A DNA stretch of 64,000 nucleotides, taken from assembly GCA_964443135.1 (NCBI GenBank), contig CAYUBQ010000007.1, forward strand, positions 33,104-97,103, read 5' to 3'. The translations under genes and the position numbers were made by a program. Each line of letters begins with the position of its first letter. Within the stretch, counting starts at the first letter, position 1. A model generated the notes under the pieces. That model made no database searches and was not told the DNA's origin. It saw nothing but the letters and a program-made list of their open reading frames with translations. This document shows, one piece after another, positions 15,623-26,140 of this stretch. The stretch is from JAIPEI01 sp964443135. Its GTDB lineage: Bacteria; Desulfobacterota; DSM-4660; Desulfatiglandales; HGW-15.

Positions 15623-16799
15623 AGCGGTCTTCCACCCTCCGGCGGGCCTTCCGGCCCATGGCCGAACCAAGCTCGGGCCGACCCAGGAGGCGATCCACCG
15701 CCTCGGCCAGATCGCGGGCGAACCGCTCCGGGTCTCTCGGTTCGGGATTCGAAGGACCTGCGGGCTCGAAGGGCACGAGGAGTCCGGTCTCCTGGTGGAC
15801 CACGGCGTCGGGGATGCCCCCGACCGAGGAGGCCACCACCGGCGTGCCGCAGGCCATGGCCTCCAGGTTGATGATGCCGAAGGGCTCGTAGACCGAGGGG
15901 CAGACGAAGACGGCCGCGTGGCTGTAGAGCACCGGGAGGTCCTCCGGCGATATGCTCTTCTCCTCCCAGATCACCCGGTGGGGGGAGTTCCGGCGGAGGT
16001 CTTCGACCCGCCCGGCCGTCTCCAGCCGGACGTCCTCGGTGTCGGGGGCGTTCGCGCACAGCACCACCTGGACGGGGTTCCGAAGGTGAGAGGCCATCCG
16101 GAGGAAGTGGGAAATGCCCTTCTGCCGCGTCATGCGGGCGACGAAAAGCACGTACGGCCGGGCCGGATCGATCCCGTGCGCCTCGAGCACGTCCGGCGCG
16201 GTCCGGGGCCGGAAATGCCGGTGATCCACGCCGTTGGGCACGACCTCGATCCGGTCCTCCGGGACGCCGTAGAGCCGCTGCACGTCCACGCGCATGGCGT
16301 TGGACACCGCGATCACCCCGTCCGCCTCGCCGTAGCCGGTGCGCTCGATCCAGCAGGAGGCGCGGTAGCCCCGGCCGAGCTGCTCCTCCTTCCAGGGGCG
16401 GTGGGGCTCCAGGGAGTGGGTGGTCAGGACCAGGGGCGCGGAGAGCATGGGTCTGAGGAGGCAACCGGCCAGGTGGGTGTACCAGGTGTGGGCGTGGAGC
16501 ACGTCCGTCTCGTCCGGGACCCCGGCCATGGCGGCCACATGGCCGAGGGTGTCCACCAGCTTCCCCACCCCGTCCCCGGCGGCGGGCGGAGCGCAGCAGG
16601 AGGAGACGCCGGCGACCTCGAGGTTCGCGTTCCGTCCCCTCTGGTCCCCGAAACAGAGAACGCGCACCCGGTGGGCGCCCTCCTCCAGGCCGGCGAGCGC
16701 GTCCGCCAGGTGGGAAACGTGGACCCCGGCGCCCCCGTAGACGCGGGGAGGATACTCCTTGGTGAGCAGGGTGATGTTCAAGACGGGCCTTTCCCTCAC
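15549..16799 (-). CDS. glgM: GT4 glycosyltransferase, GlgM/actinobacterial GlgA type
   Basis: A 416-residue GT-B enzyme. Its N-terminal TLLTKEYPPRVYGGAGVHV, acceptor segment DVLHAHTWYTHLAG and donor site VYEPFGIINLEAMACGTPVV match the Corynebacterium/Mycobacterium 'GlgA' family (GlgM). This group makes alpha-maltose-1-phosphate from ADP-glucose and glucose-1-phosphate, or extends glucan. The next divergent gene is glgE, which consumes maltose-1-phosphate, so the GlgM role is favoured. The start is uncertain: GTG at 16799, or TTG at 16781, which would give the usual MNITLLTKEYPP. A 9-base inverted repeat overlaps this start region. Confidence 0.85.
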   Translation of the reverse strand: MRERPVLNITLLTKEYPPRVYGGAGVHVSHLADALAGLEEGAHRVRVLCFGDQRGRNANLEVAGVSSCCAPPAAGDGVGKLVDTLGHVAAMAGVPDETDVLHAHTWYTHLAGCLLRPMLSAPLVLTTHSLEPHRPWKEEQLGRGYRASCWIERTGYGEADGVIAVSNAMRVDVQRLYGVPEDRIEVVPNGVDHRHFRPRTAPDVLEAHGIDPARPYVLFVARMTRQKGISHFLRMASHLRNPVQVVLCANAPDTEDVRLETAGRVEDLRRNSPHRVIWEEKSISPEDLPVLYSHAAVFVCPSVYEPFGIINLEAMACGTPVVASSVGGIPDAVVHQETGLLVPFEPAGPSNPEPRDPERFARDLAEAVDRLLGRPELGSAMGRKARRRVEDRFSWPAVAGRTLAFYRRVADRFRRA

Positions 16800-16832
16800 C
16801 CTTCGTCCTTGACTTAGAGGACCGGGTGAGGG
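16793..16832. promoter_or_regulatory. Inverted repeat over the glgM start / glgM-glgE divergent region
   Basis: CCCTCACCC (16793-16801) pairs with GGGTGAGGG (16824-16832). Inside it GTCCT (16805-16809) pairs with AGGAC (16818-16822). In the glgM mRNA this hairpin would cover the GTG start; as DNA it could be an operator between the divergent genes. Confidence 0.45.
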
Positions 16833-16837
16833 CCACT

Positions 16838-16866
16838 GTATAACGTGAACCGCCGTTGTTTGTCCA
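16838..16866 (-). promoter_or_regulatory. sigma70-type promoter for glgM
   Basis: Minus strand: -35 TGGACA (16866-16861), 17 bases, -10 TTATAC (16843-16838), about 35-40 bases upstream of the GTG start. The overlapping plus-strand TATAAC (16839-16844) may serve glgE but has no good -35. Confidence 0.5.
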
Positions 16867-16900
16867 GGGAAGGCGGGCGACGGGAGAAAGGAAGAGCGGC

Positions 16901-18892
<1,992 letters not shown>

Positions 18893-18907
18893 CGGTGGGA
18901 GCACGGC

Positions 18908-21900
18908 ATGGCAGCACCGAAGAATCAGGACACGAACCGGACCCCCCACCCCCTCTGGTACAAGGGGGCCGTCATTTACGAGCTCCACGTGAAGGCCTTC
19001 TGCGACGGGGACGGCGACGGCGTGGGAGACTTCCGGGGGCTCGGCACCAAGCTGGACTATCTCAAGGATCTGGGCGTCACCGCCGTCTGGCTCCTGCCGT
19101 TCACGGCCTCGCCCATGCGGGACGACGGCTACGACACCTCGGACTACCGCCGGATCCACTCCACCTACGGAACCATGCGCGACTTCCGGGGGGTGGTCCG
19201 GGAGGCCCACAAGCGGGACCTCAAGGTGATCACCGAGCTGGTGCTCAACCACACCTCCGACCAGCACCCCTGGTTCCAGCGCGCGAGGAGGGCCGCCCCC
19301 GGGACCCCGCACCGCGACTTCTACGTCTGGAGCGCAGACCCGGACAAGTACCCCGAGACGCGCATCATCTTTCAGGACTTCGAGACCTCCAACTGGACCT
19401 GGGACCCGGTGGCCGGAGCCTACTACTGGCACCGGTTCTACTCCCACCAGCCGGACCTGAACTACGACAACCCCGCCGTCCAGAGGGAGATGTTCAAGGC
19501 GATCGACTTCTGGCTGAAGGCCGGGGTCGACGGCCTTCGCCTGGATGCGGTCCCCTACCTGTACGAGCGGGAGGGCACCAACTGCGAGAACCTCCCGGAG
19601 ACCCATGCGTTCCTGAAGCGGCTCCGCCGGTACGTGGACGAGCGGTACGAGGACCGCATGCTCCTGGCCGAGGCCAACCAGTGGCCCGAGGACGCGGCGG
19701 CCTACTTCGGGGAGGGGGACGAGTGCCACATGGCCTTCCACTTCCCCGTCATGCCCCGCCTCTTCATGGCCCTGCGCATGGAGGACCGGTTCCCGGTCAT
19801 CGACATCATGGAGCAGACGCCCGAGATCCCGGACTCCTGCCAGTGGGCCATGTTCCTCCGCAACCACGACGAGCTGACCCTGGAGATGGTGACCGACGAG
19901 GAGCGGGACTTCATGTACCGGGCCTATGCCCACGACCCGCAGATGCGCATCAACCTGGGCATCCGGAGGCGACTGGCCCCCCTCATGGAAAACCGCCGCA
20001 AGCGGATCGAGCTGATGCTGGGGCTCCTTTTCTCGCTCCCCGGGACCCCGGTCCTCTACTACGGCGACGAGATCGGCATGGGGGACAACGTCTACCTGGG
20101 AGACCGCGACGGGGTCCGCACGCCCATGCAGTGGAACGTGGACCGGAACGCCGGGTTCTCTTCGGCCAACCCGCAGAGCCTCTACCTTCCCGTCATCATC
20201 GATCCCGAGTACCACTACCAGGCCGTCAACGTGGAGGCCCAGGCGAAGAACGCCAGCTCGCTCATGTGGTGGACCCGCAGGCTCATCGCCCTCAGGCGGC
20301 AACACCGGGCGCTCGGCCTCGGGAAGCTCTCTTTCCTCGACTGCTCGAACAACAAGATCCTGGCCTTCCTGCGCGAGTACGAGGAGGAGCGGGTCCTGGT
20401 GGTGATCAACCTCTCCCGGTTCACCCAGTTCGCGGACCTGGACCTGTCGGCGCTCCAGGGGCTGATCCCCATGGAGATGTTCGGCCGGACCGAGTTTCCG
20501 GTGATCGGCGAGCGCCCCTACTTCTTCACCATCAGCCCCCACGCCTTCTACTGGTTCGAGCTGCGCACCGACGAGGACGGGCTTCGACGGGCCGAGGCCG
20601 AGTCCGATGAAGCCGATCTCCCGGTGGTCCGCGCCGAACGGACCTGGAAGGACGTCTTCCGGCCGGAGGCCCTTCCCAGGCTCGTTCCCCTTCTGGCCCG
20701 GTGGCTTCCGCGCCAGCGATGGTTCGGCGACAAGGCCCGCCGCATCAAGAACGTGCGGATCCTGGAGAGCATTCCCCTCCCGGCCAAGCGGCCCACGACC
20801 CACATCCTGCCCGTGGAGGTCGCCTTCACCGAGGGCGATCCCAGGATCTACGTATCCGCCTTCACCCTGCTGGACAAGGCGGACGCCGGCGAGCCTCCGG
20901 GGCAGAACCTGAACCGGATCCTGGCACGGGTCCGCAACGGCCGCAATCAGACCCTGGGCTACCTGGCCGATGCCATGCTCACCCCCGAGTTTCCCCGCTG
21001 GCTTCTGGGGGCCTGCGCCAGGCGACAGGCCTTCGAGACCGCCGGCGGCAGCGTGCTGTTTCAACCCGAACCCGTCTTTCGACGCTTGCGGGAAGAGGCC
21101 GAGGGCGACCTGGAACCCAGACCCCTCCGGGGCGAGCAGAGCAACTCCTCGGTCATCTTCGGGGAGCGGTTCATCCTCAAGCTGTTCCGCCGCCTGGAGC
21201 CGGGGATCAACCCGGACCAGGAGATCGGCCACGTCCTCACCCGGAAGGGGTTCGAGCACACGCCTCCGCTCGCCGCGGCCTTCGAGTACCACCCCCATCA
21301 CCGGGAGCCCATGAGCCTGGGGCTGGTCCAGGGCTTCGTTCCCAATCACGGGGACGCCTGGGAATACACCCAGGGAGCCCTGGCCGACTACTTCGAACGC
21401 GCCCTGGCCCACCCCGAGGAGCTGCCGGAGCCGGTCGCACCCGCCGAGCGCCTCCTGGAGACCGTCTCGCGGCCCGCGGGGGAGGAGGCCTTCGTCGTCG
21501 GACCGTTCCTGGAGTCCGCCCGGCTCCTGGGCCGGCGCACCGCCGGAATGCACATCGTCCTGTCCGCCGTCCGGGAGCCTGCCGCCTTCGCCCCGGAGGC
21601 CTTCACCAGCCTGTACAAGCGGTCCCTGTACCAGTCCATGCGGAACCTGACCGGCCGGGTCTTTCGCACCCTGGAGCGCAGCCTTTCGGGTCTCCGTGAC
21701 GAGGAGCGGGACCTGGCGGACCGCCTGATTCGTCGGAAAACGGACCTGATGGAGCGGTTCCGGGGCGTGCTGAGCCTCGCGGATCCCGGTCTCAAGTTCC
21801 GCATCCACGGAGACTATCACCTGGGGCAGCTCCTCTACACCGGGGGCGACTTCATCATCATCGACTTCGAGGGAGAACCCGCCCGGCCTCTTTCGGAACG

Positions 21901-22261
21901 GCGGAAGAAGTACTCCCCGCTTCGGGACGTGGCCGGGATGCTCCGCTCGTTCCACTACGCCGCGTATGCCGGCCTGCACCGCCAGCGAGCCGTGGGCATG
22001 GCCCGGGGTACGGAGCGGGAAAAAGGCGTCGACCTGGCCGAGTTCTGGTGCCGGTGGGTGTCCGCCGCCTTTCTGGGGGACTACCTGGCCGCGGCCGGGG
22101 AGGGGGGGTTCCTGCCGGCCTCCACCGACCTGGGTCCCTTCCTGGAGATCTTCCTGCTGGAGAAGGCCGTGTACGAGCTGGGATACGAGCTGAACAACCG
22201 CCCCGACTGGATCGCCATTCCCCTGCGGGGGCTGGCCCGGCTTCTCGAGGACGGGAAGTGA
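18908..22261 (+). CDS. treS: Trehalose synthase-maltokinase fusion (TreS-Pep2)
   Basis: An 1117-residue fusion. Residues ~1-555 are a GH13_16 trehalose synthase: YELHVKAFCDGDGDGVGD, GLRLDAVPYLYERE with the nucleophile Asp, LLAEANQWP with the Glu, and FLRNHDELTLEM. It interconverts trehalose and maltose. Residues ~585-1117 are maltokinase (Pep2/Mak) with the kinase catalytic loop HGDYHLGQLLY and metal motif IIDFEGEPARPL. It makes maltose-1-phosphate for GlgE. In mycobacteria the two are separate proteins forming a complex; the fused form occurs in many other bacteria and channels trehalose into glucan. It lies directly between glgE and glgB in one operon. Confidence 0.95.
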   Translation: MAAPKNQDTNRTPHPLWYKGAVIYELHVKAFCDGDGDGVGDFRGLGTKLDYLKDLGVTAVWLLPFTASPMRDDGYDTSDYRRIHSTYGTMRDFRGVVREAHKRDLKVITELVLNHTSDQHPWFQRARRAAPGTPHRDFYVWSADPDKYPETRIIFQDFETSNWTWDPVAGAYYWHRFYSHQPDLNYDNPAVQREMFKAIDFWLKAGVDGLRLDAVPYLYEREGTNCENLPETHAFLKRLRRYVDERYEDRMLLAEANQWPEDAAAYFGEGDECHMAFHFPVMPRLFMALRMEDRFPVIDIMEQTPEIPDSCQWAMFLRNHDELTLEMVTDEERDFMYRAYAHDPQMRINLGIRRRLAPLMENRRKRIELMLGLLFSLPGTPVLYYGDEIGMGDNVYLGDRDGVRTPMQWNVDRNAGFSSANPQSLYLPVIIDPEYHYQAVNVEAQAKNASSLMWWTRRLIALRRQHRALGLGKLSFLDCSNNKILAFLREYEEERVLVVINLSRFTQFADLDLSALQGLIPMEMFGRTEFPVIGERPYFFTISPHAFYWFELRTDEDGLRRAEAESDEADLPVVRAERTWKDVFRPEALPRLVPLLARWLPRQRWFGDKARRIKNVRILESIPLPAKRPTTHILPVEVAFTEGDPRIYVSAFTLLDKADAGEPPGQNLNRILARVRNGRNQTLGYLADAMLTPEFPRWLLGACARRQAFETAGGSVLFQPEPVFRRLREEAEGDLEPRPLRGEQSNSSVIFGERFILKLFRRLEPGINPDQEIGHVLTRKGFEHTPPLAAAFEYHPHHREPMSLGLVQGFVPNHGDAWEYTQGALADYFERALAHPEELPEPVAPAERLLETVSRPAGEEAFVVGPFLESARLLGRRTAGMHIVLSAVREPAAFAPEAFTSLYKRSLYQSMRNLTGRVFRTLERSLSGLRDEERDLADRLIRRKTDLMERFRGVLSLADPGLKFRIHGDYHLGQLLYTGGDFIIIDFEGEPARPLSERRKKYSPLRDVAGMLRSFHYAAYAGLHRQRAVGMARGTEREKGVDLAEFWCRWVSAAFLGDYLAAAGEGGFLPASTDLGPFLEIFLLEKAVYELGYELNNRPDWIAIPLRGLARLLEDGK

Positions 22262-22307
22262 GCGGGCCGGAAACAGTAACAAGCCGCGAGAGGAGCAGAC
22301 CGAAGCC

Positions 22308-24218
22308 ATGACCACCCAACGAAACGTGCTACTGACCGACGACGATCTCTATCTGTTCAACGAGGGGTCCCACTTCCACCTCTGGAAGAAGCTGGGCGCC
22401 CGTCCGTGGGTCCTGGAAGGACAGCCGGGCGGCCAGTTCGCGGTGTGGGCGCCGAACGCGGAGGCGGTGTCCGTGATCGGGGATTTCAACGGCTGGAATC
22501 CCGACGCGGACCCCCTGTCACCCTCCGGGAGCTCGGGTGTCTGGGAGGGGTTCATTCCCGGCGTCCGGAAGGGGGCCTGTTACAAGTACCACATCCGCTC
22601 CCGATACAACGGCTACCGGGTGGACAAGGCCGACCCCTTCGGCGTTCGCCAGGAGACCCCGCCCCGCACGGGCTCCGTCCTGTGGGACCTGGACTATACG
22701 TGGCACGACCGGGAGTGGATGGAAAGCAGGCCGGCGCGCAACGATCTCGAGGCCCCCATCAGCATCTACGAGGTCCACGTGGGCTCCTGGATGCGCAGGC
22801 TGGACGAGGAAAACCGCCCCCTGACCTACCGGGAGATGGCCGGGAGCCTGAGCGAGTACGTCCGGTCCACCAACTACACCCACGTGGAGTTCCTGCCCGT
22901 GATGGAGCACCCCTTTTACGGGTCCTGGGGATACCAGGTCACGGGCTTTTTCGCACCCACCAGCCGGTACGGCACCCCCCAGGAGTTCATGCATCTGGTG
23001 GACACGCTTCACGAGAACGGGATCGGCGTGATCCTGGACTGGGTGCCGAGCCACTTCCCCAAGGACGAGCACGGCCTGGGCTACTTCGACGGCTCCCACC
23101 TGTTCGAGCACGCGGATCCCCGCCAGGGGCTCCACCCCGACTGGGACAGCCTGATCTTCAACTACGGGCGCAAGGAGGTCCAGAGCTTTCTGCTCTCGAA
23201 CGCCCTCTACTGGCTGGACGAGTTCCACGTGGACGGCCTCAGGGTCGACGCGGTGGCCTCCATGCTCTACCTGGACTACTCCCGGGAGGGCGACGACTGG
23301 ATTCCCAACCGCTTCGGGGGACGGGAGAACATCGAGGCCATCGAGTTCCTGCGCCGGCTCAATACGGAGGTGTTCCGGTTCCACCCGGACGTCCAGACCG
23401 TCGCCGAGGAGTCCACGTCCTGGCCCATGGTGTCGCGGCCCACCTACGTGGGCGGCCTGGGCTTCGGCATGAAGTGGGACATGGGATGGATGCACGACAC
23501 GCTGACCTACATGTCCAAGGATCCCATCCACCGGACGTACCACCACAACCAGCTCACCTTCCGGAACATGTACGCCTTCAGCGAGAACTTCGTCCTGCCC
23601 CTGTCCCACGACGAGGTGGTCCATGGCAAGGGGTCCATCCTGAGGAACATGCCGGGCGACGAGTGGCGGAAGTTCGCCAATCTGAGGCTGCTCCTGGCCT
23701 ACATGTTCTGCCAGCCGGGGAAGAAGCTCCTGTTCATGGGGATCGACATCGGCCAGTGGAACGAGTGGTATCACGAGGCGCAGCTGGATTGGCACCTCCT
23801 GGAGCAGCCGCTGCACGCAGGTCTTCACCGCCTGGTGGAGGATTTGAACCGCCTGTACCGCGACGAGCCCGCCCTTCACGCGCGGGACGCCGAGCCGGGC
23901 GGGTTCGAGTGGATCGACTGCAACGACGCCGAGCAGAGCACCCTGAGCCTGATCCGGTTCAGCCACCGGGAAGGCGACGAGATCCTGGCCGCCTGCAACT
24001 TCACCCCGGTGCCCCGGACCAACTACCGCATGGGCGCGCCGGCCGGAGGGTTCTGGGCGGAGATCTTCAACAGCGACGCCCCCCTCTACGGGGGAAGCGG
24101 CTGGGGCAACATGGGCGGCCTGGAGGCCGCGCCCGTCTCGGTCCACGGCCGGCGCTACTCCCTGACCCTGTCCCTGCCTCCGCTGGGGGCGGTGTTCTTC
24201 AAGAGGCCGGGAAGATGA
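22308..24218 (+). CDS. glgB: 1,4-alpha-glucan branching enzyme GlgB
   Basis: A 636-residue GH13_9 enzyme that introduces alpha-1,6 branches. The N-terminal CBM48 (~40-130) contains FAVWAPNAEAVSVIGDFNGWN. The catalytic core has DGLRVDAVASMLYLDY (nucleophile Asp), TVAEESTSWP (Glu) and LSHDEVVHGK (transition-state Asp). The GlgB-specific YGSWGYQVTGFFAPTSRYG is present. The length is typical of the shorter class without the extra N1 domain. The gene sits in the glgE operon; its TGA overlaps the ATG of treZ (ATGA), indicating translational coupling. Confidence 0.96.
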   Translation: MTTQRNVLLTDDDLYLFNEGSHFHLWKKLGARPWVLEGQPGGQFAVWAPNAEAVSVIGDFNGWNPDADPLSPSGSSGVWEGFIPGVRKGACYKYHIRSRYNGYRVDKADPFGVRQETPPRTGSVLWDLDYTWHDREWMESRPARNDLEAPISIYEVHVGSWMRRLDEENRPLTYREMAGSLSEYVRSTNYTHVEFLPVMEHPFYGSWGYQVTGFFAPTSRYGTPQEFMHLVDTLHENGIGVILDWVPSHFPKDEHGLGYFDGSHLFEHADPRQGLHPDWDSLIFNYGRKEVQSFLLSNALYWLDEFHVDGLRVDAVASMLYLDYSREGDDWIPNRFGGRENIEAIEFLRRLNTEVFRFHPDVQTVAEESTSWPMVSRPTYVGGLGFGMKWDMGWMHDTLTYMSKDPIHRTYHHNQLTFRNMYAFSENFVLPLSHDEVVHGKGSILRNMPGDEWRKFANLRLLLAYMFCQPGKKLLFMGIDIGQWNEWYHEAQLDWHLLEQPLHAGLHRLVEDLNRLYRDEPALHARDAEPGGFEWIDCNDAEQSTLSLIRFSHREGDEILAACNFTPVPRTNYRMGAPAGGFWAEIFNSDAPLYGGSGWGNMGGLEAAPVSVHGRRYSLTLSLPPLGAVFFKRPGR

Positions 24219-26140
24219 GGGGAAGATTTCCACTGGGTGCCACCGCTCTCCCCGGCGGGAGATGCCGGTTCCGCGTGTGGGCCCCCCACCGGGAGGAGGT
24301 GGCCGTGCACGTCCTCTCCCCCGAGGACCGGACGGAAGCGCTGGCCAAGGACGAATGGGGGTACCACGAGGCGGTCCTGGACGGGGTCGGCCCGGGCTCG
24401 GACTATCTGTTCCGGTTGGACCGGGAGGTGGAGCGTCCCGATCCCGCTTCCCGATCCCAGCCCCAGGGCGTTCACGGCCCCTCCCGGGTGGTGAAGCCCG
24501 AGGGCATCGGGCGGGAGGCCGGCTGGTTCGGTCTCCCCCTGTCGCGCTACGTGATCTACGAGCTGCACGTGGGAACCTTTTCACCGGAGGGGACCTTCTC
24601 CGGCGTCGCCGCCGCACTGGACCGCCTTCGAGACCTTGGGGTCACGGCGGTGGAGCTCATGCCGGTGGCCCGGTTCCCGGGAGAGCGAAACTGGGGGTAC
24701 GACGGGGTCTACCCCTTTGCGGTACAGGACTCCTACGGCGGCGTGGCGGGCCTGGCTTCGCTGGCGAGGGCCTGCCACGAGCGCGGGCTCGCCCTGATCC
24801 TGGACGTGGTCTACAACCACCTCGGCCCCGAGGGGAACTACCTCGCCGACTTCGGCCCCTACTTCACAGACCGCTACCACACGCCCTGGGGCCCGGCGGT
24901 GAACTTCGACGGCGCCGACAGCGACGGGGTGCGGGACTACTTCATCCAGAACGCCCTCTACTGGCTCGAGGCCTTCGGGATCGACGCCCTCCGGCTGGAC
25001 GCGGTCCACGCCATCAAGGACCTCTCGGCCCGGCCCTTTCTCCGGGAGCTGGCCGAGGCCGTGGACCGGGCCGGAAGGGAGCTGAACCGCCGCTTCCACC
25101 TCATCGCCGAGAGCAGCCTCAACGACACGCGGATCATCCGTCCCCACGAGCAGGGGGGCTTCGGGCTGGGGGCCCAGTGGAACGACGACTTCCACCACGC
25201 GGTCCACGCCCTGCTCACCGGGGAGAGGGACGGCTACTACGAGGACTTCGGGCGTATCGAGCATCTCGCCAGGGCCCTCGACCAGGGCTATGTCTACACC
25301 GGCCAGCACTCCGCCTTCCGGCGGAGAAGGCACGGGAACCCGTCCCGGGACCTTCCCGGCGACCGGTTCGTGGTCTCCGTCCAGAACCACGACCAGGTGG
25401 GGAACCGCATGATGGGCGACCGGTTGAGCGGCCTGGTCCCCTTCAGCGACCTGAAGCTGGCCGCCGGCCTCCTGCTCCTCTCCCCCAACGTCCCGCTCCT
25501 GTTCATGGGCGAGGAGTACGGGGAGACCGCCCCCTTCCCCTACTTCGTCAGCCACAAGGACCCGGATCTCGTGGAGGCCGTCCGAGAGGGCCGGAGGGAG
25601 GAGTTCGACGCCTTCCGGTGGACCGGCTCCCCGCCCGACCCCGTTGACGAGGCCACCTTCGCGTCGGCGCGCCTGAACCCCGGCCTGGCCGAAGGCGGCC
25701 GGCACGAATCGCTGCAAGCGCTCTACCGGCGCCTCCTGGAGCTGCGCCGGACCCTGCCGCCGCTCGAGATCCCGGACGAGATCCGCCCGGAGGTCCGGGC
25801 ATGGCCGGGAGAGCTGCTGACCCTTCACCGGAGGCGGGGGGATCAAGGGGCGCTGGCCATCTTCTCCTTCAGGCGGGAAGAGGCCCGCTTCCACCTGGAC
25901 CTGCCTCCGGGCGACTGGCGGCTCCTGCTCGACTCGGAGGGAGGGGAGTGGCTGGAGTCCGGATCCTGCGGGGAGGTCCGCCGCATCGACGACCGGGGCG
26001 CGTTCTCGGTTCGAATCCAACCCCGTTCCTTCATCCTTCTGCACCGATCCCGGGAGACCCACGAACCATGGAAAAGCATATCTGTGTCCACGGACATTTC
26101 TACCAGCCGCCCCGTGAAAACCCCTGGCTCGAGACCGTAG
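24215..26140 (+). CDS. treZ: Malto-oligosyltrehalose trehalohydrolase TreZ
   Basis: A 641-residue GH13_10 enzyme that releases trehalose from maltooligosyl-trehalose made by TreY. An N-terminal CBM48-like domain (CRFRVWAPHREEVAVHV) is followed by the barrel with FGIDALRLDAVHAI (nucleophile Asp), HLIAESSLND (Glu) and VSVQNHDQVGNRMMGDRL (Asp). FMGEEYGETAPFPYF is a TreZ hallmark. Start ATG overlaps the glgB stop by 4 bases. The 3' end overlaps the following GH57 gene by 73 bases, a large overlap. The last ~20 residues after the FILLHRS region are non-typical and probably arise from that overlap. Confidence 0.93.
   Translation: MRGRFPLGATALPGGRCRFRVWAPHREEVAVHVLSPEDRTEALAKDEWGYHEAVLDGVGPGSDYLFRLDREVERPDPASRSQPQGVHGPSRVVKPEGIGREAGWFGLPLSRYVIYELHVGTFSPEGTFSGVAAALDRLRDLGVTAVELMPVARFPGERNWGYDGVYPFAVQDSYGGVAGLASLARACHERGLALILDVVYNHLGPEGNYLADFGPYFTDRYHTPWGPAVNFDGADSDGVRDYFIQNALYWLEAFGIDALRLDAVHAIKDLSARPFLRELAEAVDRAGRELNRRFHLIAESSLNDTRIIRPHEQGGFGLGAQWNDDFHHAVHALLTGERDGYYEDFGRIEHLARALDQGYVYTGQHSAFRRRRHGNPSRDLPGDRFVVSVQNHDQVGNRMMGDRLSGLVPFSDLKLAAGLLLLSPNVPLLFMGEEYGETAPFPYFVSHKDPDLVEAVREGRREEFDAFRWTGSPPDPVDEATFASARLNPGLAEGGRHESLQALYRRLLELRRTLPPLEIPDEIRPEVRAWPGELLTLHRRRGDQGALAIFSFRREEARFHLDLPPGDWRLLLDSEGGEWLESGSCGEVRRIDDRGAFSVRIQPRSFILLHRSRETHEPWKSISVSTDISTSRPVKTPGSRP

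Noticed and set aside
15435..16817. A 460-codon plus-strand frame starting at regulon promoter copy F
   Set aside because: It is antisense to glgM through almost all of its length and shows no protein features; only the short ORF at 15488 has a ribosome-binding site.
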